A stretch of DNA of 7,040 nucleotides from JBCCJA01 sp039045975 (GTDB lineage Bacteria; Planctomycetota; Planctomycetia; Planctomycetales; Planctomycetaceae), in NCBI GenBank assembly GCA_039045975.1, contig JBCCJA010000099.1, forward strand, positions 1 to 7,040, read 5' to 3'. The notes beneath the pieces were generated by a model. It was not told the origin of the DNA and made no database searches. It saw nothing but the letters and a program-made list of their open reading frames with translations. Within the stretch, counting starts at the first letter, position 1. Each line of letters starts with the position of its first letter. The translations under genes were made by a program, and so were the position numbers. Shown here piece by piece: positions 1 through 6,096 of this stretch.

Positions 1-32
1 CCCTATAAACCCCTATTTTTTCTAATGCCGGC

Positions 33-66
33 CCGGGGTGGCGGGGGGCCGCCACAAATTCCCCGG
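33..66 (+). other. GC-rich hairpin in the trmB leader
   Basis: CCGGGG (33-38) plus TGGCGG (39-44) can pair with CCGCCA (49-54) plus CCCCGG (61-66), leaving a GGGG loop (45-48) and a six-base bulge CAAATT (55-60). This gives 12 G/C-dominated pairs about 36 bases before the chosen trmB ATG. A run of six T lies on its 5' side (16-21) and no T run follows it on either strand, so it does not look like an intrinsic terminator. It may be leader structure or a palindromic repeat; function unknown. Confidence 0.4.
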
Positions 67-102
67 CCCGCCCCCCCACGGCTCGGGCTTTTATCATTCA
101 CG

Positions 103-723
103 ATGCAGACCGCCCCGCCCGGCGAAGACCTCCGCCCCTGGTTCCTGACGACGCGTGACGTCGCCGACGGGATCGATCCGGCCACCTTCTTCGACGCCGA
201 TCGCCCGCTCGAACTCGACATCGGCTGCGGCCGCGGCGGCTTCCTCGTGCGGGCCGCCGAAGAGTCGCCCGACCGAAACTGGCTCGGCCTCGAGATCGAC
301 TACCGCGAAGGCCGCCGCACCGCCAAACGGCTCAAGCGTCGCGACTGGGGCCACGCCCGCGTCGTCGGCGGCGACGCCCGGGAGGTCCTCGCGAAGCTCC
401 TCCTGCCCGGCTCCGTCGCCGTCGCCCACGTCTACTTTCCCGACCCCTGGTGGAAGCGGAAGCACGCCAAGCGCCGGCTCTTCACCGACACCTTCGTCGA
501 CCTCCTCGACCGCGTCCTCGGGCCCGCCGGCGAGGTCTCCGTCCGCACCGACGTGCCCGAATACTTCGAGCGGGTCCGGGGCCTGATGGACCACGACAAA
601 CGGTTCTCGCGCCTCTTCGTCACCCGCGAGGAACTCTCCCCCGAGGAAGTCGCCACCAGCTTCGAACGCAAAGCCCGCGAACAAAACACCGTCATCGACT
701 GCGGCCGCTGGCGGCGGGCGTGA
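103..723 (+). CDS. trmB: tRNA (guanine-N7-)-methyltransferase TrmB
   Basis: Cytosolic enzyme that transfers a methyl group from S-adenosylmethionine to N7 of guanosine 46 in the variable loop of tRNAs. The 206-residue product has the whole Rossmann-type family pattern. SAM motif I is LDIGCGRGGF (38-47), the acidic ribose-binding stretch is LGLEID (61-66), and a DA pair lies at 91-92. The family hallmark PDPWWKRKHAKRR covers 113-125, followed by RTD at 148-150 and the C-terminal TSFERK (185-190). The length is normal for a bacterial TrmB. The frame stays open to an ATG at 25, but that extension (residues rich in Pro, Gly and Arg) would be read through a strong hairpin and has no family counterpart, so ATG 103 is preferred. 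Neither start has a clear Shine-Dalgarno. The gene stands alone; the next gene is 265 bases downstream behind palindromic repeats. Function is sure, exact start somewhat less so. Confidence 0.96.
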   Translation: MQTAPPGEDLRPWFLTTRDVADGIDPATFFDADRPLELDIGCGRGGFLVRAAEESPDRNWLGLEIDYREGRRTAKRLKRRDWGHARVVGGDAREVLAKLLLPGSVAVAHVYFPDPWWKRKHAKRRLFTDTFVDLLDRVLGPAGEVSVRTDVPEYFERVRGLMDHDKRFSRLFVTREELSPEEVATSFERKAREQNTVIDCGRWRRA

Positions 724-730
724 GCATAAT

Positions 731-752
731 GGCCCGACCTCACGGTCGGGCC
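731..752. repeat. Perfect 9-bp hairpin just after trmB (REP-like, possible terminator)
   Basis: GGCCCGACC (731-739), a TCAC loop and GGTCGGGCC (744-752) form a perfect stem seven bases after the trmB stop. There is no T run after it, so if it ends transcription it is not a canonical intrinsic terminator. The right arm with the following base (GGTCGGGCCG, 744-753) recurs exactly at 973-982, and CCCGACC (733-739) recurs at 962-968. The recurrence suggests a repeat family rather than a one-off terminator. Confidence 0.6.
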
Positions 753-818
753 GCGCACGCGACAAGATGAACTCGAATCGGGTTCCGAGCGTCTGCAGGC
801 GGTTTCAAAACCCGTGTC

Positions 819-889
819 ACAAGCCCGCGGCGCGAGCCGTGGCTGTCGGTCCAGGTTTCATACACCCACAGCTCGCGCTGCGGGCTTGT
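819..889. repeat. Large inverted repeat, 24-bp arms, REP/BIME-like
   Basis: The arms are 819-842 (beginning ACAAGCCCGC) and 866-889 (ending GCGGGCTTGT), matching at 22 of 24 positions around a 23-base spacer. The two differences are 829/879 (a G-U wobble in a plus-strand transcript) and 838/870 (a C/A mismatch). Outside the core, GCGGTTTCAA (799-808) resembles the complement of TTGAACCCGC (891-900), so the symmetry partly extends outward. It lies between two smaller hairpins that share arm sequence. No coding frame here looks real. It is best read as an intergenic palindromic element of REP or MITE type; the family cannot be named from one copy. Confidence 0.7.
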
Positions 890-961
890 ATTGAACCCGC
901 TCGTAGGCACGCGTCCCGCCACAAGCGAGACTGCATGCCGCGTCATCCCGTGCCCGCGGCA

Positions 962-979
962 CCCGACCACGAGGTCGGG
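962..979. repeat. 7-bp hairpin with arms related to the 731-752 hairpin
   Basis: CCCGACC (962-968), an ACGA loop and GGTCGGG (973-979) form a perfect stem ending ten bases before the chosen glycosylase ATG. It shares GGTCGGGCCG with the hairpin after trmB, so the two bracket the large inverted repeat. Being so near the start codon, it could affect translation, but that is inference. Confidence 0.55.
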
Positions 980-988
980 CCGACTTCG

Positions 989-1669
989 ATGAATCTCTTC
1001 ACGCCCCCGACCCGTCCGTTCCCGAAGAAGCGGGCCGAAGCCGCCGTCGCCTACCTCCGCGGCGCCGACCCGCGGATGGACCGCCTCATCGACGCCGTCG
1101 GCCCCGTCACGCTCCGGCTCGAGAACGACGCGTTCGACCTGCTCGTGCGGGTCATCGTGTCGCAGCAGATCGCGATGAAGGCGGCCCGCACGATGGCGGG
1201 ACGGATACGGGCCTTCATGCCCGATGACGGCCGGTTCAAGCCCGCCGCGGTCGCGGGCCTCTCGGTCGAAGACCTCCGCGGCTGCGGACTGACGAATGCG
1301 CGGTCGGAGTACGTCCTCAACGCTGCCGCCGCCGCCCGCGACAGCGTCATCCTCGACAACGGCCACGACCCGTCCGACGACGCGGCATTCACGAAGACAC
1401 TCACAACAGTCCGTGGCATCGGCCCGTGGACCGCCCAGATGCTGCAGATCTTCGCCTACGGTCGGCCCGACGTCTTCCCGCCCGGCGACCTCGGCGTGAG
1501 ACGGGCGATCGCCGAAATCTATCACGACGGTGAGAAACTCAGCCCGAAAGAATCAGCCGCGTTCGCCCGGCGGTGGGCGCCTCACCGCACCGTCGCGACG
1601 TGGTACCTCTGGCGTCACGCCGACGCCGCCGACGACGTGACGGAGGGATTGAAGCACTACCCGGTCTGA
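989..1669 (+). CDS. DNA-3-methyladenine glycosylase II, HhH-GPD (AlkA-like)
   Basis: Base-excision repair enzyme of the HhH-GPD superfamily, expected to remove alkylated purines such as 3-methyladenine by cleaving the N-glycosidic bond. The 226-residue product has the early helix pattern IVSQQIA (56-62), the helix-hairpin-helix TVRGIGPWTAQM (140-151), and the catalytic-aspartate segment FPPGDLGVRRAI (163-174) with Asp167. It ends with a conserved RTVATWYLWRH (200-210). There is no C-terminal Cys4 iron-sulphur cluster, which argues against the EndoIII/MutY branch. It lacks the long N-terminal domain of E. coli AlkA and resembles the short single-domain enzymes. The frame is open to 767, but the extra 74 residues would be translated from palindromic repeat DNA and look non-protein-like, so ATG 989, just before the conserved part, is chosen; no good ribosome-binding site is visible. 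Alkylated-base specificity is inferred from the family. Confidence 0.92.
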   Translation: MNLFTPPTRPFPKKRAEAAVAYLRGADPRMDRLIDAVGPVTLRLENDAFDLLVRVIVSQQIAMKAARTMAGRIRAFMPDDGRFKPAAVAGLSVEDLRGCGLTNARSEYVLNAAAAARDSVILDNGHDPSDDAAFTKTLTTVRGIGPWTAQMLQIFAYGRPDVFPPGDLGVRRAIAEIYHDGEKLSPKESAAFARRWAPHRTVATWYLWRHADAADDVTEGLKHYPV

Positions 1670-1686
1670 GGAACCGAAGCCCTCAG
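1666..1686. terminator. Palindrome spanning two convergent stop codons
   Basis: CTGAGG (1666-1671) and CCTCAG (1681-1686) form a 6-bp stem with a nine-base loop. It contains the TGA of the glycosylase gene (1667-1669) and, on the other strand, the TGA of the sulfatase gene (1685-1683). With only 13 bases between the two stops, this is the only candidate bidirectional transcription end here. The stem is short and no T run follows it, so confidence is low. Confidence 0.3.
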
Positions 1687-3104
1687 TCCGCCTCGGCCGG
1701 CCAGCTCAGACGCCCCGGGAAGGCGGCGTCACGGGGGAAGTCGGCCCCCCAATTTTTCGCCGCGTCCCCGAGTTCCCGCATCGCCGCCGGCCGTTCCCGC
1801 GAAAGATCGGTCGTTTCGGCCGAGTCGGCTTCGAGGTCGAACAGCATCGTGCCTTTCTCCGGATCGACGATCCCTTTCAGCGAACCACGGCGGATCGTGT
1901 ACGAGGGATCGCGATAAGCGAGCCGCCAGAACAGGTCGCGAGCCGGCTGTTCCGCCGTCGGGTCGTCGAAGATCGATACCAGGCTCCGTCCGTCCAGCGG
2001 CTTGTCGCTCGGCACGGCGATGTCGTTCACGTCGACCAACGTCGCATAGAGATCGAGCGACGAAACGGGCGTGCGGCTGACGGACCCGGCCGCGATCCGG
2101 GCCGGCCAGCGGACCGCGAACGGCACCCGAATCCCGCCCTCGAAATAAGTCCCCTTGTGAGCCCGCAGCGGGGAATTCGAAGACGCGTTCGACTCGGCCC
2201 CGCCGTTATCGGAGAGGAAGACGACGAGCGTATTCTCGGCCCGTCCGGCCTCATCGAGCGAGTCGAGCACCTCGCCGACGCCGTCGTCCATGGCGCTGAC
2301 CATCGCCGCGTAGGTCCGCCGTCGCCTGTCTTCGATGTGATCAAAGCGAGCGAGATATTTCGGCGTCGCCTGCATCGGCGTGTGCGGCGCGTTGTACGCC
2401 AGATACAGAAAGAACGGCCGGTCATCGGCGTCCGCCACGAAGTCGGCCGCCGCGTGCGAGAGTTCGTCGGTGAGGTACTCATCGATCTCGACCGGCGTGT
2501 CGTCATCGAGCAACTTAGTGCGGTACCAGTCGCCCCGCTTCTTGACGTCTTCGATCCGCTCGACCGTCAGTTCCTCCGGGAGGTATTTATGACCGCCGCT
2601 TAAGAAACCGAAGAAGCGTTCGAAACCGCGATTAAGCGGCCGTAACGACGGATGCGTACCGACGTGCCATTTCCCGACCGCCATGGTCTGGTAGCCGGCC
2701 GACGCGAGCGCTTCCGAAATCATCCGCTCGTCGACCGGAATACCCGCATCCGGATTCGACGGGTCGGCCGTCGGGTTTCTCGTGAAGCCGAATCGGTCTT
2801 GAAACCGACCGGTCAGAAATCCCGCCCGGCTAGGCCCGCAGACCGGAAACGAGACATACCCGTCGGTGAACCGCAGGCCTTCGTCCGCGATGCGGTCGAG
2901 ATGCGGAGTCGGGATCTCTTCCGAACCGTTAAAACCGACATCCGCATATCCGAGGTCGTCGGCGACGATAAACACGAAATCCGGAGCGGCCGGCCGACCC
3001 GAGCCGTCCGCCGAAAAAGCGGGCCCAAGTAACGCGAAGCCGGTCAACGCCGCGAGCAACTTGGCCGCCACGGCCCTGGCCCTACGGGCTCTTAAAAGTC
3101 GCAT
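1683..3104 (-). CDS. Secreted sulfatase (arylsulfatase-type, formylglycine-dependent)
   Basis: Alkaline-phosphatase-fold sulfatase that hydrolyses sulfate esters, probably on a glycan, in the periplasm or outside the cell. In the 473-residue product the first metal pair is DD in VADDLG (47-52). The signature CGPSRAGFLTGR (89-100) places the nucleophile at Cys89, to be oxidised to formylglycine. GKWHVG (144-149) supplies Lys and His, APHTP (239-243) another His, LSDNGG (297-302) further metal ligands, and HKGT (316-319) the late Lys. The N-terminus is a signal peptide: Arg-rich residues 2-14, hydrophobic LLAALTGFALLGPA, then a probable cut after AFSA near residue 32. ATG 3104 is chosen because GAGG lies nine bases before it and it gives a normal-length signal; in-frame ATGs at 3119 and 3137 are possible. 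It is the last gene of the minus-strand set, 67 to 100 bases after the lipoprotein gene. The substrate and S1 subfamily cannot be told by eye; no maturation enzyme is nearby. Confidence 0.94.
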   Translation of the reverse strand: MRLLRARRARAVAAKLLAALTGFALLGPAFSADGSGRPAAPDFVFIVADDLGYADVGFNGSEEIPTPHLDRIADEGLRFTDGYVSFPVCGPSRAGFLTGRFQDRFGFTRNPTADPSNPDAGIPVDERMISEALASAGYQTMAVGKWHVGTHPSLRPLNRGFERFFGFLSGGHKYLPEELTVERIEDVKKRGDWYRTKLLDDDTPVEIDEYLTDELSHAAADFVADADDRPFFLYLAYNAPHTPMQATPKYLARFDHIEDRRRRTYAAMVSAMDDGVGEVLDSLDEAGRAENTLVVFLSDNGGAESNASSNSPLRAHKGTYFEGGIRVPFAVRWPARIAAGSVSRTPVSSLDLYATLVDVNDIAVPSDKPLDGRSLVSIFDDPTAEQPARDLFWRLAYRDPSYTIRRGSLKGIVDPEKGTMLFDLEADSAETTDLSRERPAAMRELGDAAKNWGADFPRDAAFPGRLSWPAEAD

Positions 3105-3144
3105 CCTGAAAGGCCTCATATCCGGACCACGCAACATCCCAATG

Positions 3145-3171
3145 CCGTCGCACGACTGCGTACGGCGACGG
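3145..3171. other. 7-bp hairpin between lipoprotein and sulfatase genes
   Basis: CCGTCGC (3145-3151) pairs with GCGACGG (3165-3171) around a 13-base loop, in the short gap between the two minus-strand genes. There is no T run on the sulfatase side. It could stabilise the upstream part of the message or lower read-through into the sulfatase gene, but may be chance in such GC-rich DNA. Confidence 0.3.
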
Positions 3172-3204
3172 TCAACGACACGAAACCGAAGAGGCCGACT
3201 TTCT

Positions 3205-3660
3205 TTAATCAGTGGTCAGGACCAGGTCGGCCGAATCGGTGCCCGATTCCGGAATGACGAAGTCGATCTTTCGATATTTTTTCGGCACCGGATACACGGC
3301 GGGCGGTTCTTGCTCGTTCTCATCCCCGGTCGAAACGAAGTCCGGGTCACTCACCATCTGCCATGAAATGACGTACGTGCCGGGACGCCCCCCTTTGCGG
3401 GCCGGGTAACGCGCCTCGAACAGGGCATAACGCCCCTCGTCGTCGGTCACGCCGGCCAGCATCGGCGGCGTCTCGGTCGCGTCCCCGGTCCTGATGGCGG
3501 TCGCGAAGAACGTCACGTTCTTAAGCGGCTCGCCGTCCACCGTGACGACCCCGGACACCGACACGCGACCGTCCTCCCCCGAACAGCCGCAAAGCGACGT
3601 CAGGGCCATCACGACCACCGACACCGAACAAGCCGTCCCACAACTACCAAGTCTATTCAC
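3205..3660 (-). CDS. Small lipoprotein with carboxypeptidase-regulatory-like (beta-sandwich) domain
   Basis: A 151-residue predicted lipoprotein of the kind that commonly follows DUF1559 genes in planctomycetes; its molecular role is not established. It begins with a hydrophobic stretch (about 12-22, SVSVVVMALTS) leading into SLCGCSG. LCGC (23-26) reads as a lipobox with Cys26 lipidated, although Cys24 is also close. After it, VSGVVTVDGEPLKNVTFFA (33-51) is the typical opening of a carboxypeptidase-regulatory or transthyretin-like fold. TDDEGRYALF (71-80) and GRPGTYVISW (90-99) are its usual later strands, and VPKKYRKIDFVIPESG (123-138) is the family's late 'PxKY' segment. The frame extends to a GTG at 3738, but GTG 3660 is preferred: GAGGG sits four bases before it and the signal then starts at the right place. 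It lies 84 bases after the pseudopilin gene and probably shares its transcript. Confidence 0.82.
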   Translation of the reverse strand: MNRLGSCGTACSVSVVVMALTSLCGCSGEDGRVSVSGVVTVDGEPLKNVTFFATAIRTGDATETPPMLAGVTDDEGRYALFEARYPARKGGRPGTYVISWQMVSDPDFVSTGDENEQEPPAVYPVPKKYRKIDFVIPESGTDSADLVLTTD

Positions 3661-3664
3661 GTTT

Positions 3665-3669
3665 CCCTC
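3665..3669 (-). promoter_or_regulatory. Ribosome-binding site that decides the lipoprotein start
   Basis: GAGGG on the minus strand, four bases before GTG 3660. It is one of the few clear Shine-Dalgarno sequences in the window and favours this internal GTG over the upstream GTG at 3738. Confidence 0.55.
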
Positions 3670-3744
3670 GACCTCATGCGGACCGCAGACGAGTGAAATC
3701 AGGAGTCGTCGACCGGACGTCGCCCCGCCGTTTCGCACGCCCCG

Positions 3745-4965
3745 CTAGAACTCTCCGACCACGAGTCCGTCCGACTTCGCCATCAGAGCTTCCCGGACGG
3801 TATCGACCAGACGGACGGTACCCGCGACGCCCGCAGTGACACGTCCCGAGTCGGTCGCCGAATCGTCGTCGATGTTCTCACTGAGGAAACGGACCGACCC
3901 GTCCGCCAGCAGGAACTGGGCGCCGCCCGGGTGAAAACTGCTGAACGCCATCGAACGGCCCCGCGGCCCGAACGGCGTCCCGCCGACGGTGAAGTCGGGC
4001 GGCGGATTAATACCCCCGGTCCCGACCGAACCGTGATGAGCCGGGTAGGGCTTTCCGTTGGCGGCGTCGTCCGAGCAGCCGCTGAAATACAACGCCCCGC
4101 CGCCGTTAAGGAGCTGAATCGAACCGTCCCAGTCCGGGTCGATCACACGGCCGGTCGACCTCTCGCCGATCATCACCGTGTTGCTCGTCCCGTCGGTGAT
4201 GTCGCGGATTTTCGTGAACGACAGAAACCCGAACACGCCGAACTGGTCACCGGGACCGATATCACGCCCGTCGGACGACTCGCACAAGAAGTTCTCGTTC
4301 GGAACCCCGAGCCCGTACGTGTGATTCACGCCGACGTAATTCGTGTAGGCGATCGGCGTATTGTCCCCGCCCGGCGTGACCGACGGATACGCGTCCGCGA
4401 CGTTGCGGCCGAAAGTCAAAGACGTCGAGAACGAGCGGTTGTAGCCCGCCGGATAGAGGTTCCCACGCGGGTTCGAATCGCTCGGGCAGACCATGCCGTC
4501 GAGCGGCGTCTGTTGGACCGCGGTCGCCTCCGCGTCACCCGACTCGACAAGGTTCACGAACTCGCCCGGCCAAGTCCCGGCGCCGACGCCGAGCACGTCG
4601 TAGACCCCTTCTTCCTCGATGAACGGAAGAATGAGCGCGTTCCACGACCAAGCGCCGCGTGAGTCGGTCCAAGACAAAAACCCGCCGCCGCCGGTGTCGC
4701 AGAAGTCTTGGGCGGAGATCCCCGTCACGTCATTCGCCGCCGTCGACCACGAGACGGTTCCCGGCGGGAACATCCCGTAGACGTCGTGGTAGTTGTGCAG
4801 GGCGATCCCGACTTGCTTCAGGTTATTCTTGCAACTCGTGCGGCGGGCCGCCTCACGCGCCTGCTGCACCGCCGGCAGCAACAACGCCACGATGATCGCG
4901 ATGATCGCGATGACAACGAGCAATTCGATGAGCGTGAAACCACGCCGAAGTCGTTGGTTACGCAT
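3745..4965 (-). CDS. DUF1559 / H-X9-DG pseudopilin-like protein
   Basis: A 406-residue member of the DUF1559 family, which is hugely expanded in planctomycetes; members carry a type IV pilin N-terminus and are thought to be displayed at the cell envelope, with unproven function. Residues 1-8 are a basic leader and GFTLIELLVVIAIIAIIVAL (9-28) is a textbook prepilin cleavage and hydrophobic helix, with the cut expected between Gly9 and Phe10. The helix continues as PAVQQAREAARRTSCKNNLKQ (31-51). Family landmarks follow: LHNYHD (56-61), FPPGT (66-70), WNALILPFIEEEGVYD (108-123), CPSD (160-163), TKIRDITDGTSNTVMIGE (251-268). The C-terminal H-X9-DG signature has His345 in FHPGG and Asp355-Gly356 in LLADGSVRF. 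The end, SDGLVVGEF, is the normal family terminus, so the gene is intact. ATG 4965 is the obvious start since the leader directly follows. It heads the minus-strand set and is divergent from an AraC-type regulator. Confidence 0.96.
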   Translation of the reverse strand: MRNQRLRRGFTLIELLVVIAIIAIIVALLLPAVQQAREAARRTSCKNNLKQVGIALHNYHDVYGMFPPGTVSWSTAANDVTGISAQDFCDTGGGGFLSWTDSRGAWSWNALILPFIEEEGVYDVLGVGAGTWPGEFVNLVESGDAEATAVQQTPLDGMVCPSDSNPRGNLYPAGYNRSFSTSLTFGRNVADAYPSVTPGGDNTPIAYTNYVGVNHTYGLGVPNENFLCESSDGRDIGPGDQFGVFGFLSFTKIRDITDGTSNTVMIGERSTGRVIDPDWDGSIQLLNGGGALYFSGCSDDAANGKPYPAHHGSVGTGGINPPPDFTVGGTPFGPRGRSMAFSSFHPGGAQFLLADGSVRFLSENIDDDSATDSGRVTAGVAGTVRLVDTVREALMAKSDGLVVGEF

Positions 4966-5160
4966 GGGAATCTATCTCGAATGGAAGATCGGAATAGCGC
5001 GGAGAAGACAGCACATCGCAGAGCAGCGACTTGACGAGTAGACCTCGCTGGCATCAACGGGTCTTTGTGTTTTCGTCTCTTTTTTTGGACTTTTCGGCAA
5101 TCCCCTTGTAGCGTTTCGATAGTCGCGAAAGCTCTTGACAGTCTTCTGGTTCACGCCCTC
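4966..5160. promoter_or_regulatory. Divergent intergenic control region, pseudopilin operon / AraC gene
   Basis: A 195-base spacer between two divergent starts that must hold both promoters. It is visibly less GC-rich than its surroundings, with a run of seven T (5080-5086) that is an A-tract upstream of the minus-strand operon. TTTCG (5114-5118) and CGAAA (5126-5130) form a short dyad that could be part of a regulator site. TTGACA (5135-5140) matches a -35 box but nothing resembling a -10 lies about 17 bases on. No promoter can be placed with confidence. Confidence 0.4.
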
Positions 5161-6078
5161 GTGCCGCGATCGCTCGACCTGCCGTTGAGAAACGGCCCTG
5201 TCACGGTCGTGATCCCGGAGTTCGGGCTGACGGCTTTTACGAGCCGCCACGGACCCCAGTTCGAGATGGCCAAAACGGTCGCCGACTACCAGAAAGTCGG
5301 CTTCGTGCATTCCGGTTCGGGACGTCTCGTCCGAGCCGGAGAAGAGCGCCCGCTCCTGCGGGGCAGCGTCGTCAGGATCGCGCCCGGTACGCCGCATTTC
5401 TTCGCCGACGGCCCGAAGCCGATGGTGCTCAGCATGATCTGTTTCGAGTCGTCGTACTTTGACGACTCGGATGTCGCCAAGGCCGCGTGGGCCCGATTGC
5501 GCGAGATCCTACCGGCCGACGCCGCGGGACAGATCCCCTTCGAGCGCGACCAAGTCCGTGTCGCCGACATCTTCGAACCGCTGATCTTCGAGGTCGGCGG
5601 CCGGCGAGAACTGCGTGACGCCGCCGTGCTCGGTCACGCCGTCGAGCTGCTGGTGCTGCTTTGCCGTGGCCTGACAGTATCGGCCGCCGGACCGTCGGGG
5701 CCTAAAGGCCGACGCTTCGCCGAAAGCGTCGACTGGCTCGACGACCACTACACGCGGAACGTCTCGATCCACACGCTCGCCGAGATCGCCGGCGTCAGCT
5801 ATCGCAGCTACACGGCGGCTTTCCGCGACCATTTCGGGATGACGGTGACGCAGTACGTCACGAAGTGCCGCATCGATTTCGCCAAGAGTCGCCTGCTACA
5901 GACGGGCGACATCCCGGGGACCGCGTTCGAAGCCGGCTTCAACGATCTGAGCCATTTCTATCGCAAGTTTCGCGACTCGTGCGGCATGACGCCGAAACGA
6001 TTTATTCGCAGCCGGTCCGATAACGGCCCGCGAGAATCGGAGCGCGGGTCTAACGGCTCCGTCCTGTCCGAAGCATGA
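5161..6078 (+). CDS. AraC-family transcriptional regulator with cupin sensor domain
   Basis: DNA-binding regulator, probably responding to a small ligand such as a sugar. In the 305-residue product, GFVHSGSGRLVRAGEERPLL (47-66) and LRGSVVRIAPGTPHFFAD (66-83) form the AraC-type cupin ligand pocket. A helical linker covers about 100-180. The C-terminus is a full AraC/XylS domain: a first helix-turn-helix at about 202-226 (SIHTLAEIAGVSYRSYTAAF onward, ending DHFG), then the linker RIDFAKSRLLQTGD (237-250). The second, AFEAGFNDLSHFYRKFRDSC (255-274), is followed by GMTPKRFI (275-282). The frame is open to a TTG at 5065, but those 32 extra residues look like translated promoter DNA. GTG 5161 is the first usual start in front of the conserved part; no Shine-Dalgarno is evident. 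It is divergent from the pseudopilin-lipoprotein-sulfatase set, the classical position for a local regulator, though that target is inferred. The last ~20 residues are a charged, disordered-looking tail. Confidence 0.92.
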   Translation: MPRSLDLPLRNGPVTVVIPEFGLTAFTSRHGPQFEMAKTVADYQKVGFVHSGSGRLVRAGEERPLLRGSVVRIAPGTPHFFADGPKPMVLSMICFESSYFDDSDVAKAAWARLREILPADAAGQIPFERDQVRVADIFEPLIFEVGGRRELRDAAVLGHAVELLVLLCRGLTVSAAGPSGPKGRRFAESVDWLDDHYTRNVSIHTLAEIAGVSYRSYTAAFRDHFGMTVTQYVTKCRIDFAKSRLLQTGDIPGTAFEAGFNDLSHFYRKFRDSCGMTPKRFIRSRSDNGPRESERGSNGSVLSEA

Positions 6079-6084
6079 CCCGGC

Positions 6085-6090
6085 GGGAGA
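6085..6090 (+). promoter_or_regulatory. Ribosome-binding site deciding the start at GTG 6097
   Basis: GGGAGA six bases before GTG 6097, a good Shine-Dalgarno in a window where most genes lack one. It selects this frame over a competing Arg/Pro-rich frame whose ATG at 6075 overlaps the AraC stop. Confidence 0.6.
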
Positions 6091-6096
6091 GACCGC

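Noticed and set aside
16..21. T run as an intrinsic terminator of an upstream gene
   Set aside because: The GC hairpin lies 3' of it on the plus strand, not 5', and on the minus strand it reads as A; any stem before base 1 cannot be seen.
94..765. Long minus-strand open frame opposite trmB (223 residues)
   Set aside because: It is antisense to a clear trmB, rich in Gly, Val, Glu and Ala in the manner of a mirrored GC-rich frame, and has no motif.
731..979. CRISPR-like array suggested by repeated hairpins
   Set aside because: Only two short copies with unequal surroundings and no regular spacer length.
740..1525. Minus-strand open frame of 261 residues opposite the glycosylase gene
   Set aside because: It runs through both the palindromic repeat and the antisense of a well-supported gene, with no recognisable domain.
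3931..4662. Plus-strand open frame of 243 residues opposite the pseudopilin gene
   Set aside because: Arg/Val/Pro-rich composition typical of the antisense of a GC-rich gene; the minus-strand DUF1559 gene is unambiguous.
5135..5140. TTGACA, a perfect -35 consensus before the AraC gene
   Set aside because: The expected -10 position falls on GC-rich sequence at the start codon; probably chance.
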